From positions 1-64,000 of the forward strand of contig DASVTY010000182.1 of the NCBI GenBank assembly GCA_036387315.1: a stretch of 64,000 nt of DNA, given 5' to 3'. The DNA is from JALZCH01 sp036387315 (GTDB lineage: Bacteria > Acidobacteriota > Blastocatellia > Pyrinomonadales > Pyrinomonadaceae). The notes below the pieces were generated by a model that was not told the origin of the DNA, ran no database searches, and saw only the letters and a program-made list of their open reading frames with translations. Positions 8,604 through 17,718 of the stretch are shown here, one piece after another. The translations under genes were made by a program, and so were the position numbers. Within the stretch, counting starts at the first letter, position 1; every line of letters begins with the position of its first letter.

Positions 8604-9524
8604 TTACGCTTTAGGATGCGCTCGGTCGTAAACTTCGAGAATTTTCTCCATCGAAACGTGCGTGTAAATCTGTGTGGTTGAAAGCCGCGCGTGACCGAGC
8701 AGTTCCTGAATGTCGCGCAAATCCGCGCCGGAATCGAGCAGATGCGTGGCAAACGAATGCCTGAGAGAGTGCGGCGAGATTTCGGGGTTTACGTCGGCGC
8801 ATTCTTTGATGTATTTATCAACCATTCTGCCGACCGAACGAGTAGTAATGCGCGTGCCTTGGTAATTGAGGAAAACGACTTGCTCGTCGCGTTGATCTGC
8901 CGGAACGTTATCGAGAAAACTGTTTCTCACCGAGAGCCAGCCCACAAGCGCCTGCAATGCCAGATCATTAAACGGCACAATTCGCTGTTTGCGGCGTTTG
9001 CCGGTAACGCGGACGAGCTTGTTTTGAAAATCAATATCTTTGATATTTAATTTGACAAGCTCGCCGACGCGAATGCCCGTCGCGTATAAAAACTCTAAAA
9101 TCGCCCGGTCGCGTTTGCCCAAATCGGTTTCCAAGTTAGGCGTTTCGATAAAACGCACGGCGTCCTCGATTGAAAGATGCGAAGGAAGTTTGCGCTCGAT
9201 GCGCGGCGTCGAAACCATTCTCGCCGGATTTGTTTCCACGACGCCTTCGCGCATCAGAAATTGAAAAAGCGTGCGTAAAGACGCTAACTTTCTCGCTATT
9301 GACGTTTTCTTTTTATTAGCGGCGTGCAGCTCGGCGAGCCATTCGCGAATGGTCAAATGGTCAATGTCGTGAACGGTAACTTCGCGGCGGCTTCCGTTTG
9401 ATTGCACGGGCGTTAAAAAGTCATGAAACTGCTCCAAATCCGAAGCGTAGTTTCGCAACGTGTGATCGCTGACGTTGCGCTCGTATTTTAAATGGTCGAG
9501 AAATTGTTTGAGATGTTCTTCCAT
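8604..9524 (-). CDS. xerC: Tyrosine recombinase XerC
   Basis: 306 residues, standard XerC/D length. The SAM-like N-terminal core-binding domain (about 1-95) precedes the catalytic domain. The full catalytic set is visible: Arg152 (GIRVGEL), Lys176, His252 and Arg255 (HSLRHS), His278 (LGHA), and Tyr287 (IYTH). It resolves chromosome dimers at dif together with a second Xer protein. No integron or phage genes surround it, so the housekeeping role is most likely. XerC versus XerD cannot be fully settled by eye. Confidence 0.9.
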   Translation of the reverse strand: MEEHLKQFLDHLKYERNVSDHTLRNYASDLEQFHDFLTPVQSNGSRREVTVHDIDHLTIREWLAELHAANKKKTSIARKLASLRTLFQFLMREGVVETNPARMVSTPRIERKLPSHLSIEDAVRFIETPNLETDLGKRDRAILEFLYATGIRVGELVKLNIKDIDFQNKLVRVTGKRRKQRIVPFNDLALQALVGWLSVRNSFLDNVPADQRDEQVVFLNYQGTRITTRSVGRMVDKYIKECADVNPEISPHSLRHSFATHLLDSGADLRDIQELLGHARLSTTQIYTHVSMEKILEVYDRAHPKA

Positions 9525-9563
9525 TTGTTCCTTGCCAGTCGCTTTGCGGCTGATATTAACCGT

Positions 9564-10634
9564 TTACAACTTGGGAACGTAATAACCTTTTCTCGTGCGG
9601 ACTGTCAAATTTTGTTTGCCGGGGACGCGCAGGGCGATTTGGCGAAATTTGCCGTCGGCTTTGGTGTCGTTCGGGTAATAGCTCAGGATGTATTGCTCGG
9701 ATAGCTCGGCGGCGATGCGCGCGAAAGCGGCTTCAAGCTCTCGTTCGTCGAGCGGCGAATAAACCGCGCCGCCGGTTTGCGCCGCTAACTCCTGCATCCG
9801 GCGGTCGGCGGCTAAATCCCAAACGTTGGCGCTGGCGGTGCGATTGCCGGTGCGTTGAAAATTCTCGAAATCCGTAGTTTTCACCACGTAAATCTGACAG
9901 TTGGCGACTTGCGCCTGCCGCACGACTTCTTCGAGTTTGTAATCGCTTAAATTATCCGCTCCGTCGGAAATCAGCACAATCACGCGGCGCCCGTCCGTTG
10001 CGTTTTCGTCCAGATAAAAAGCGGCTTCCGAAACGGTGTCGAGCAGTTTCGTCCCGCCTTCGGGCGGCGGAAAAAGCTCGATTGCGTGCGTCAAAGCCGA
10101 CAAATTATCGGTCAATTTCTGCGCGCGCTCAATGTCGCCCGCAAAGCTGTAAAGCGCCGCCTGATCTCTTCCCGGACGCAAAACCCGGCGCAAAAATCCG
10201 AGCGCCGCTTTTTTCTCAAACTCGCGCGCGATGCGAACGCTGCCGCTGTTGTCAAACAGCAGGGCAAGACGAATCGGTGTTTCCGAACGCGAGACTTCGG
10301 AAATCTCCTGCACCACGCCGTCAACTTTAAGCTCGAAATCCGAAGGTTTTAAATTTTGCACTGTACGCCCGGCAGCGTCGGTAACCGAAACCGGAATCGG
10401 AATCAAAACCGATTCGACGCGCAAAACATCATCGTCATCGCTCGAATTGGTTTTTTGCGCCGTCGGCGTCGGCGAAGGAGATGCAGATGGTTTAACCGGA
10501 ATTTGGATCGAAGGCAATTCAATCGAAGGACGCGGGCGCGGTTTTTCCTCTGACGGCAGCTTGATCCGACCGGACTGAGCAAAGCCCGATGCGGCGAAAC
10601 CGAAAACAAAGATTGTCAGGAGCAGTTTTTTCAT
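9564..10634 (-). CDS. VWA domain protein of the Acidobacterial VWFA-related type
   Basis: 356 residues from the ATG at 10634, which overlaps the trmFO stop as ATGA; a longer frame exists but would lie inside trmFO. A signal peptide (MKKLLLTIFVFGFAASGFAQ) leads a Pro/Ser-rich linker, then a beta-sandwich segment (VSVTDAAGRTVQNLKPSDFELKVDG) and a VWA domain with the MIDAS motif LLFDNSGSVR. This layout matches the VWFA-related family common in Acidobacteria. The protein is exported and probably binds another protein or a surface ligand through a metal. Translational coupling to a tRNA-modification gene is unexpected. Confidence 0.85.
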   Translation of the reverse strand: MKKLLLTIFVFGFAASGFAQSGRIKLPSEEKPRPRPSIELPSIQIPVKPSASPSPTPTAQKTNSSDDDDVLRVESVLIPIPVSVTDAAGRTVQNLKPSDFELKVDGVVQEISEVSRSETPIRLALLFDNSGSVRIAREFEKKAALGFLRRVLRPGRDQAALYSFAGDIERAQKLTDNLSALTHAIELFPPPEGGTKLLDTVSEAAFYLDENATDGRRVIVLISDGADNLSDYKLEEVVRQAQVANCQIYVVKTTDFENFQRTGNRTASANVWDLAADRRMQELAAQTGGAVYSPLDERELEAAFARIAAELSEQYILSYYPNDTKADGKFRQIALRVPGKQNLTVRTRKGYYVPKL

Positions 10635-12001
10635 TGTGCTGACACGAGATGCAAAGCATTTTCGCCGGTGAATTCTCGTTTGATGCCTGTTTCGGCGAGC
10701 CAATTGTCCCAATCTTTTAACGCCATTTCGACCTGAATTTGATGGCGCTCGCGTTTGTTGCGATATTTTTTACGCAAGTTTTCCGGCAATTGTTCGAGCA
10801 AAGCGAACGTGATATTGACGGGCTGATAATTTTTCGTTTCAACATTTGTCACATAACGCGCGAGCGCACCGATTGCGCCCGATGTTGGAGCAGTTAAAAG
10901 CTGTTCGCCTTTTGCCAGCCGAGCCGCGTTGATTCCGGTGAGCCAGCCCGTCGCGACCGATTCGACGTAACCTTCAACTCCGGTAATTTGACCTGCAAAA
11001 AACAAATTCGGTTGCACGCGCGTTTGCAGGAATTCGTTCAAAAGTTTGGGCGCGTTGATGTAAGTGTTGCGGTGAATTTGCCCGTATTGCAGAAACTCCG
11101 CATTTTCGAGTCCGGGAATCAGACGAAAAACGCGCGCCTGTTCGGGATAACGCAAATGATTTTGAAAACCGACCAGCCCGAAAGCATCAGCCATCAAATC
11201 TTCCTGTCGCAATTGAACAGCCGCATACGGCTCGCGTCCCGTTTTCGGATAACGCAAGCCTTTCGGTTTCATCGGTCCGAAACGCAAAGTGTCCACACCG
11301 CGTCTGGCGATTTCCTCAATCGGCAGACACGATTCAAACCAGCGCGTTTCTTCAAAACGATGCAGCGGAACCGATTTCGCATTGATTAATTCGTTATAAA
11401 AAATCTCGTATTCTTCCCGACTAAATGGACAATTCCAATAATCGTCGCCGCCTTTGTCATAACGCGCCGCTTTAAACGCGATTTCAGGGTTAATCGAATC
11501 GGCGGCGACAATCGGCGCAATCGCGTCGTAAAAATAAAGCTGGTCGTCGCCCGTTAGACGCATTATTTCCGCCGTCAAACTTTCAGAAGTCAACGGTCCG
11601 GTCGCCACAATTGCGATTTCATCTTCGGGCAATCTCGTGAATTCTTCGCGGACTAATTCTATATTCGGATGAGCTTCGATTCGTTCCGTAACGTATTCGG
11701 CAAATTTTCTACGGTCAACCGACAAAGCCGAGCCAGCCGGAACTTTCGTCTGCATCGCCGCTTCCAAAACGAGCGAGCCGCCTCGTCGCAGTTCTTCTTT
11801 TAAAAGATACGGCGCAGTTCCGACTTCATCGGTTTTGAGCGAGTTCGAGCAAACAATTTCGGCAAGTTTGTCGGTTTTGTGCGCGGGCGTCTGCTGTACC
11901 GGGCGCATTTCGTAAAGCCGAACGCGCACACCGTTTTCCGCCGCCTGCCACGCGGCTTCGACTCCTGCAAGACCGCCGCCGATAACTAAGATTTCTTTCA
12001 T
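10631..12001 (-). CDS. trmFO: tRNA m5U54 methyltransferase, folate/FAD-dependent
   Basis: 456 residues. The N-terminal FAD motif VIGGGLAGVEAAWQ and EMRP are followed by VCSNSLKTDEVG, carrying one of the conserved Cys. Other signatures are YWNCPFSREEYEIFYNEL, FESCLPIEEIARRG and DTLRFGPMKPKGL. The enzyme uses methylenetetrahydrofolate and FADH2 to make ribothymidine at position 54 of tRNAs in the cytoplasm. The stop overlaps the start of the VWA gene. Confidence 0.95.
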   Translation of the reverse strand: MKEILVIGGGLAGVEAAWQAAENGVRVRLYEMRPVQQTPAHKTDKLAEIVCSNSLKTDEVGTAPYLLKEELRRGGSLVLEAAMQTKVPAGSALSVDRRKFAEYVTERIEAHPNIELVREEFTRLPEDEIAIVATGPLTSESLTAEIMRLTGDDQLYFYDAIAPIVAADSINPEIAFKAARYDKGGDDYWNCPFSREEYEIFYNELINAKSVPLHRFEETRWFESCLPIEEIARRGVDTLRFGPMKPKGLRYPKTGREPYAAVQLRQEDLMADAFGLVGFQNHLRYPEQARVFRLIPGLENAEFLQYGQIHRNTYINAPKLLNEFLQTRVQPNLFFAGQITGVEGYVESVATGWLTGINAARLAKGEQLLTAPTSGAIGALARYVTNVETKNYQPVNITFALLEQLPENLRKKYRNKRERHQIQVEMALKDWDNWLAETGIKREFTGENALHLVSAQ

Positions 12002-12034
12002 AAAACAATGTCAATTCGGGTTAAAGAAATTCTC

Positions 12035-12148
12035 ACCGCCGAGACGCAGAGACGCAGAGAAAACAAAGAGTGAGAAGAAAAGGAAATTTCTTTCCCTTCT
12101 GTTTCCTTTTCTTCTTTTCTTCACTCGGCGTCTCTGCGTCTCGGCGGT
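12035..12148. repeat. Large intergenic inverted repeat with 21-bp perfect arms
   Basis: A 21-bp arm at 12035-12055 (ACCGCCGAGACGCAGAGACG plus one base) pairs perfectly with 12128-12148. The inner part is again purine-rich on the left and pyrimidine-rich on the right and can extend the stem. A T8 run follows the right arm on the + strand. It lies between two same-strand genes, upstream of trmFO. The GAGACGCAGAGACGC unit looks like a dispersed low-complexity repeat. Confidence 0.75.
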
Positions 12149-12202
12149 TCAATCTTTTTTTTCCCTCAAATTCAAGCTAAAACAAAAACGCGAAAAATCA
12201 TT

Positions 12203-13807
12203 CTACGGCTTTTCGCTTGATTTTTCCGTTTTCGGCGATTCAATTTCGTACTTTTTAACTTCGGTCGAGGCGCGGCGATAATCGCTGTACTCGCTGGTTT
12301 GATTAAAACTAAATCCGGCAACGAAAAACGCTTTGACGCTGGCGTTAACCTGCGAAAACTTGGGCAGCCAGACTCCGTCTTCAATTCTGGTTTGCTCGAA
12401 AACAAACGCCGAACCGCTCTGCAATTTCGCCAAACCGCCGAATGCTTTAAAACCTTCGGGAAAACGCATTTCCATTCGGATAATTCGCTTATCCTGCGGG
12501 TCAATCCAAGCCGTTCCGACCAACTTTGAAATAAACGTTTCCGAACGATTTTGCGCTTTGTAGCCTTCGCGCGGGCGAAAATCCAAAACAATGGTTTCGC
12601 GCCCGCGAAACTCCTCGCGGCGCGGGGCAATCACTTCGCTCGCGCGCAAAAACGATGAAATTCCGGTTTGCGCTTCTTTTGCCTCTTCGCTTGACTCGTC
12701 TTTTTTCTGCGCGACGACTTTGGCGCGTTTTTCCACCGCTTTTTCGCGCTCGCGCTCGATGTCTTGAATTTCTTCGGCGGCGCGGTTCGCTTCTTTTTCG
12801 GCGCGTTCGGGCGACAGCGGAACGCCGTTTTCGCTGATTAACTTTGAGACGCGCCGCCCCAAAATCGGAAAAACTTCGTAAACGAGAATCGTTTCTTTTT
12901 TAACCGCGCCTTTGTCGTCAAACTCGCGCTCGGTTCTGGTTTCGCGGTAAGTGTATTCGCCCATCTTGCGATCAATTTCCGCCTGATTCTGCCGCAATTC
13001 CTTCATAAAACCCGCTACATCGAAGTTTTCCAGCAGACGCGGCGGATCGAAAGCGATAAGTTTTAATGAGGTGTTGTAATTCGCCCGTTCCAATTCAAAA
13101 ACGCGGGAAATCGTCGAAGCGCCCGCGCAAGGCTCGACGACCCGATGCGGTTCGAGAACATTGTTGATTGATTTATAATCGCCGAAACAACTGCTCGTTT
13201 CGAGCGACGGATTTTCAAATTTGAGCAGCAATTTATCTTTAACTCCGAAATAATAAAACAGTTTCGCTCCGTTTCTGGTTGCGAATTCGATTCGATAAGC
13301 CGGAATGTTTTCCACATTTTCAACGCCGCCGACGCGCGCCGTGATTCGCTGATTTTTAAAATCCGTAAATCTGGTCGCCGCGAGCTGCGCTTGAAGTCGA
13401 ATCGCATTTGCCTGCGCGTCGGTCAAAGTTTGCAGCTTTCCGTTTTCGTCGCGCCGCCAAACCGAGCTGCCGTTTGTCGCTATAGTGACAGCCGAGCCTT
13501 CATTCAGACTCTCGCTGTTTTCCTGTAAATCGACGCGCCAAGCCGCCGGAGCCTGAACTCGCGTCCGCGCGCGCCCGATTGTTTCCGCGCCGTCTGACGA
13601 TTTGGTTTTAAATCTCCATTCGTAAACCGAATCTTTGATTGCCGCAGAGCGTTTTTTTCCGCCCGCAGCTTTTAAATAATCATTAATTACCTTTTCCGCT
13701 GTCGGGAGCTTTTGCGCCGAAACAAAAGACGCTGCAATGAAAAAAACGAAAAAAACAATCGCCGCGGTAAAGATTCCGCGTCCTAAATCCAAAAACAATT
13801 TATTCAT
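12203..13807 (-). CDS. Secreted protein of unknown function
   Basis: 534 residues, not recognised. The N-terminus has a membrane segment or signal peptide (about 12-32, ending SFVSAQ). Residues about 40-230 (beginning AEKVINDYLKAAGG) resemble the start of periplasmic lipoprotein-carrier-like (LolA fold) proteins, seen by style only. A highly charged Glu/Lys/Arg-rich helix at about 345-390 looks like a coiled coil. The last third is beta-rich and resembles an outer-membrane-lipoprotein-sorting type fold. The large hairpin at 12035-12148 follows. Confidence 0.75.
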   Translation of the reverse strand: MNKLFLDLGRGIFTAAIVFFVFFIAASFVSAQKLPTAEKVINDYLKAAGGKKRSAAIKDSVYEWRFKTKSSDGAETIGRARTRVQAPAAWRVDLQENSESLNEGSAVTIATNGSSVWRRDENGKLQTLTDAQANAIRLQAQLAATRFTDFKNQRITARVGGVENVENIPAYRIEFATRNGAKLFYYFGVKDKLLLKFENPSLETSSCFGDYKSINNVLEPHRVVEPCAGASTISRVFELERANYNTSLKLIAFDPPRLLENFDVAGFMKELRQNQAEIDRKMGEYTYRETRTEREFDDKGAVKKETILVYEVFPILGRRVSKLISENGVPLSPERAEKEANRAAEEIQDIEREREKAVEKRAKVVAQKKDESSEEAKEAQTGISSFLRASEVIAPRREEFRGRETIVLDFRPREGYKAQNRSETFISKLVGTAWIDPQDKRIIRMEMRFPEGFKAFGGLAKLQSGSAFVFEQTRIEDGVWLPKFSQVNASVKAFFVAGFSFNQTSEYSDYRRASTEVKKYEIESPKTEKSSEKP

Positions 13808-13847
13808 CTTCTTTTAAATTTAAAGAGTTAAAATCGGAAAGACCATT

Positions 13848-14066
13848 TTATGATGCGGATTTAGTTGGATTGGTTCCGCTCGACATTGCCTCCAGCCGGT
13901 TTATTTCCGCTTCGAGCTTTTCGATGTGTTCGTAAAGCGAAGAAAGATTGTTGAAGATAAAGGCGCTGAAAAACGAAACGGAATTTCTGTTGTTTGATTT
14001 GGCGTGACGACGAATTAATACCAGAGAGAGAACGCGGTCATAAGATCGGCGTTCTCTCTCTGGCAT
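13848..14066 (-). CDS. Small doubtful ORF with coiled-coil end
   Basis: 72 codons from the ATG at 14066. The C-terminal half (LYEHIEKLEAEINRLEAM) would form a short coiled coil and looks protein-like. The N-terminal half runs through a perfect 15-bp hairpin at 14021-14063, which argues against this start. No ribosome site is evident. A shorter product from a non-ATG start is possible. Confidence 0.25.
   Translation of the reverse strand: MPERERRSYDRVLSLVLIRRHAKSNNRNSVSFFSAFIFNNLSSLYEHIEKLEAEINRLEAMSSGTNPTKSAS
14021..14063. repeat. Perfect hairpin, 15-bp stem and 13-base loop
   Basis: CCAGAGAGAGAACGC at 14021-14035 pairs with GCGTTCTCTCTCTGG at 14049-14063. It lies upstream of the zf-UBP cluster. 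No clear T run follows on either side, so an operator or RNA element is as likely as a terminator. Confidence 0.6.
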
Positions 14067-14175
14067 TCCGTTTGCGCGCAGATTTTTGTACCGTTGTAAC
14101 AGGTTATCTAAAATTAAGATTATAAAGTTTGGTTTATTTTAAATAAAAGTTCAGAATTACAAGCAAGGAGAAAAA

Positions 14176-14454
14176 ATGCAACAAAGTTGTGAACACTTAA
14201 AAGAAATAAAAGCTCTCGAACCTAAAACGCCCGACGGATGTGAAGAATGTTTGAAAATGGGCGACGATTGGGTTCATCTGCGTCTATGCGAAACGTGCGG
14301 GCACGTCGGGTGCTGCGACAATTCCAAAAACCGGCACGCGACGAAGCATTTTCATTCGACGACACATCCGATTATCAAATCTTTTGAGCCGGGCGAAGAA
14401 TGGGGATATTGCTACCCGGATGATTTGTTTTATGAATCTTTGCCGCAAGTTTAA
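14176..14454 (+). CDS. Stand-alone UBP-type zinc finger protein
   Basis: 92 residues, almost entirely one zf-UBP domain. Cys/His ligands are plentiful and spaced as in the family: CEH, CEECL, CETCGHVGCCDNSKNRHATKHFHSTTHP, CYPDD. Start supported by AAGGAG about 6 bases upstream. In eukaryotes zf-UBP binds the free ubiquitin C-terminus; bacterial copies have no known ligand. It heads a four-gene cluster whose last gene ends in a very similar zf-UBP domain, so the finger may bind or regulate that transporter or compete for its ligand. Confidence 0.88.
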   Translation: MQQSCEHLKEIKALEPKTPDGCEECLKMGDDWVHLRLCETCGHVGCCDNSKNRHATKHFHSTTHPIIKSFEPGEEWGYCYPDDLFYESLPQV

Positions 14455-14503
14455 ATAGCGGAAAATAAAAAGTGGAAATTAAGAAACTTCAAGAAAAAAG
14501 GTT

Positions 14504-16177
14504 ATGGCAAAACCCGCAATTATAACAGTTGACGACGACGCGGAAGTTTTACGCGCTGTCGAGCGCGATTTGCGCCGCAAATACGCCGCCGATTACCGAG
14601 TCCTGCGCGCCGATTCCGGGCAGACGGGGCTGGAAATTGTGCGCGAACTGAAAATCAGAAACAACCCGGTCGCGCTTTTTCTGGTTGACCAGCGAATGCC
14701 AGGAATGTCGGGAGTCGAGTTTCTGGAGCAAGCGATCAAGCTTTTTCCCTACGCAAAGCGCGTTCTTCTCACGGCTTACGCCGACACGGAAGCTGCTATC
14801 GCGGCAATCAACGAAGCCGGAGTCAATCATTATTTATTAAAACCCTGGGATCCGCCTGAAGAAAATCTTTATCCGGTTTTAGATGATTTGCTCGACGACT
14901 GGCGCGCCGATTATCGCCCGCCGTTTGAAGGCATTAGAGTTTTGGGAAATCGCTGGTCGCCGGATTCGCACAACATCAAAGATTTGCTCGCCCGCAATCA
15001 CATTCCTTATCGCTGGCTCGATGTAGAGACGGCGGAAACGGACGCTGAAGTCAGACAATTGATTGATTCGCTCGACGCAGACGAAAAATCAAATTTGCCG
15101 CTTTTACTTTTCCCTGACGGCGCGCGGCTGGCAAAACCGCAGCCAATAGAAGTTGCCGAAAAAGTCGGTTTGAAAACCCGCGCAACCGAAGAGTTTTACG
15201 ATCTGGTAATCGTCGGCGGCGGTCCTGCCGGACTTGCGGCGGCGGTTTATGGCGCTTCTGAAGGTCTGCGAACGATTATGGTCGAACGCGAAGCGCCCGG
15301 CGGACAAGCCGGAATGAGTTCTAAAATCGAAAATTATCTCGGCTTTCCGGCTGGCTTGAGCGGCGGCGATTTGACGCGCCGGGCGGTCGCGCAGGCGAAG
15401 CGTTTCGGAGTGGAAATTCTTGCGGCGGAAGCTGAAAGGGTTTGTGTCGAAGACATATATCGCTGCCTTGAGCTGACCAACGGCAGCCGAATCAGTTGCC
15501 ATTCTCTGCTGATCGCGACCGGCGTGCAATGGCGGAAACTCGACGCGCCTGGCGTTGAGCGATTGACCGGCGCCGGAATTTATTATGGCGCGGCGATGAC
15601 CGAAGCGATGGCTTGCAAAGACGAAGACGTTTATATTGTCGGCGGCGCGAATTCCGCAGGGCAGGCGGCGATGTATTTTTCACGCTATGCCAGACGAGTC
15701 GTGATGCTTGTGCGCGGCGCCTCGCTCAAAGCCTCGATGTCGCAATATTTGATTGACCAGATTAAACAAACCGAAAACATTCGAGTCGAATACAATTCGT
15801 CGGTAGTCGAAGCGCGCGGCGAAAAACATCTCGAAGCGATTTCCGTTCATTGCACCGAAAGCGGCGAAACCAACGAGTATCCGGCAAATTCGCTTTTTAT
15901 TTTAATCGGCGCGATGCCGCATACCGATTGGCTCGAAGGCGTCATCGAACGCGATGAACAGGGATTTATATTGTCGGGCGCAGACCTTTTGCGCGACGGA
16001 AAGCCGCCGCGCGGATGGAATCTCGACCGCCCGCCCGGACTTCTGGAAACCAACATTCCGGGAATATTCGCGGTCGGCGACGCGCGCAAAGGGAGCGTTA
16101 AGCGCGTGGCATCGGGCGTGGGCGAAGGCTCGGTGGCGATTTCCTTCGTCCATCAATATTTGAGCAAGGTGGTTTAA
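14504..16177 (+). CDS. Response regulator receiver fused to thioredoxin-reductase-like flavoprotein
   Basis: 557 residues. Residues 1-125 form a receiver domain with acidic DDD (10-12), phospho-acceptor Asp62 (LVDQRMPGMSG), a switch Thr (LLTAY) and Lys (LLKPW). About 140-220 resembles a glutaredoxin-like fold, but where CxxC would be it reads WSPDS. From about 233 a TrxR-type module follows, with FAD motif GGGPAGLAAA, NAD motif VGGANSAGQAA near 380, and C-terminal GIFAVGDARKGSVKRVASG. The CATC disulfide of true TrxR is absent (the region reads GAGIYYGAAMTEA). It probably passes NAD(P)H electrons by FAD alone or acts as a redox sensor under phosphorylation control by the adjacent kinase. Confidence 0.88.
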   Translation: MAKPAIITVDDDAEVLRAVERDLRRKYAADYRVLRADSGQTGLEIVRELKIRNNPVALFLVDQRMPGMSGVEFLEQAIKLFPYAKRVLLTAYADTEAAIAAINEAGVNHYLLKPWDPPEENLYPVLDDLLDDWRADYRPPFEGIRVLGNRWSPDSHNIKDLLARNHIPYRWLDVETAETDAEVRQLIDSLDADEKSNLPLLLFPDGARLAKPQPIEVAEKVGLKTRATEEFYDLVIVGGGPAGLAAAVYGASEGLRTIMVEREAPGGQAGMSSKIENYLGFPAGLSGGDLTRRAVAQAKRFGVEILAAEAERVCVEDIYRCLELTNGSRISCHSLLIATGVQWRKLDAPGVERLTGAGIYYGAAMTEAMACKDEDVYIVGGANSAGQAAMYFSRYARRVVMLVRGASLKASMSQYLIDQIKQTENIRVEYNSSVVEARGEKHLEAISVHCTESGETNEYPANSLFILIGAMPHTDWLEGVIERDEQGFILSGADLLRDGKPPRGWNLDRPPGLLETNIPGIFAVGDARKGSVKRVASGVGEGSVAISFVHQYLSKVV

Positions 16178-16180
16178 CCG

Positions 16181-17707
16181 ATGAATATTACTGAAACAAG
16201 AGATGAAATTATTGAAGGCGTCGGCGTACCCGTTCGGCTCGCTGAGATTGAGCCGAGGACGGCGGATGAAGAGGATTATTCAGTGCCCGATTGCGTGGAG
16301 GCTCTGCGCCGCATCAGTGTTTTCGCCGATTTGCCGCGAGAGCAGCTCGAATGGTTTATCGAAAATTCGGACGAAAAAGAATTCAACGCAGGTGACGTTG
16401 TGTTTCGCAAAGGCGATGTGCCTGAATGGATGTTAATTTATCTCGAAGGCGAAGTTCATTCCCGCCGCAATGAAAACAATCTGGATGATGTTGTTTACAT
16501 TGCCCGCGCGGGCGATCCCGCGACGGAAATAAGCGGCAAGCTCCCGTTTTCGCGGATGAAAACGATAATGATCAACAGCCGCGCAATCGTTTATACGCGC
16601 GTTTTGCTTTTTCCGGTCGCGCTGTTTCCGCAGCTAGTCGAACGGATGCCTTTATTAGCCGAACGCCTCGTCTGGATTATGATTGACCGTGTGCGGGAAT
16701 CAACGAAAATGAACGAGCGCCGCGATAAATTGATGGCGCTCGGCAAATTGTCAGCCGGACTCGCGCACGAATTGAACAATCCGGCTGCCGCCGCGCGCCG
16801 CACTGCCGACGAACTTTTGCAAACGCTTGAAGAGCTGCGCGTCGCCGACCTGAATCTCTGCCGTCACGATTTAACAGGAGAGCAGCAAAAATTCCTGTCT
16901 GATTTTGAACGGGAAGCCATCGCTAACGCTCATTCTTCCAACGCGTCAGGCAACGCTCTTGCAATGAGCGACCGTGAAGATGAACTAACCGACTGGCTCG
17001 AAGCCCGAAACGTGGAAAACGCCTGGGACTTGGCTCACACCTTGACGGAAGCCGGAATTGATTCGGCAAAACTCGGAGAGGTTGCGGAAAAGGTTCGGAA
17101 CGAATTATTGAAAGACGTTTTAACGCGCGTGACCGTCCAGATTTCAGTCGCAAAGCTCGCGGCTGAAATCAAAACGAGCGTTTCGCGGATTTCCGATCTG
17201 GTCGGCGCAATCAAAGAATATTCGTATATGGATCAAGCCGGAGTGCAGGAAATTGACCTTCACAAAGGCTTGGATAACACGGTGTTGATTCTCAAATACA
17301 AATTAAAGAAGAAGAATATTTACGTGGTGCGCGAGTACGCGGACAATTTGCCAAAATTGACGGCGCACGGAAGTCTCCTGAATCAGGTTTGGACGAATCT
17401 GATTGACAATGCCGTTGATGCGATGCCTGAAGGCGGGCGGCTGAAAATTCGGACAAAACTCGAACCGGATGCTGTTTTAATTGAAATAAGGGACAACGGC
17501 GCGGGCATTCCGCCAGAAATTCAGCCGCACATTTTCGAGCCGTTTTACACAACCAAAGGCGTGGGCGATGGAACCGGTTTGGGACTGGATGCGGTTTCGC
17601 GCATCGTCCGCAAACATCGTGGAAACATTCGATTTGAAACCAAACCCGGCGACACCTGTTTTCAGGTTCGCCTGCCTCTTGAGCCGAAACCGGCTTTGTC
17701 GGCGTAA
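16181..17707 (+). CDS. Histidine kinase with cyclic-nucleotide-binding-like sensor domain
   Basis: 508 residues, starting 3 bases after the previous stop. Residues about 40-160 are a CNBD/CRP-like barrel (SVFADLPREQLEWFI, then FNAGDVVFRKGD). A dimerisation helix follows, with the H box LSAGLAHELNNPAAAARR and phospho-acceptor His196. The HATPase domain near 385-505 has an N box (NLIDNAVDAMP), G1 (IRDNGAGIP) and G2 (GDGTGLGLDAV). No transmembrane segment is seen, so it is a cytosolic sensor kinase. The receiver domain of the preceding gene is the obvious target. Confidence 0.9.
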   Translation: MNITETRDEIIEGVGVPVRLAEIEPRTADEEDYSVPDCVEALRRISVFADLPREQLEWFIENSDEKEFNAGDVVFRKGDVPEWMLIYLEGEVHSRRNENNLDDVVYIARAGDPATEISGKLPFSRMKTIMINSRAIVYTRVLLFPVALFPQLVERMPLLAERLVWIMIDRVRESTKMNERRDKLMALGKLSAGLAHELNNPAAAARRTADELLQTLEELRVADLNLCRHDLTGEQQKFLSDFEREAIANAHSSNASGNALAMSDREDELTDWLEARNVENAWDLAHTLTEAGIDSAKLGEVAEKVRNELLKDVLTRVTVQISVAKLAAEIKTSVSRISDLVGAIKEYSYMDQAGVQEIDLHKGLDNTVLILKYKLKKKNIYVVREYADNLPKLTAHGSLLNQVWTNLIDNAVDAMPEGGRLKIRTKLEPDAVLIEIRDNGAGIPPEIQPHIFEPFYTTKGVGDGTGLGLDAVSRIVRKHRGNIRFETKPGDTCFQVRLPLEPKPALSA

Positions 17708-17718
17708 GATCATTAATT

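Noticed and set aside
12035..12148. Insertion sequence ends
   Set aside because: The 21-bp inverted arms enclose only about 70 bases with no transposase and no target-site duplication seen.
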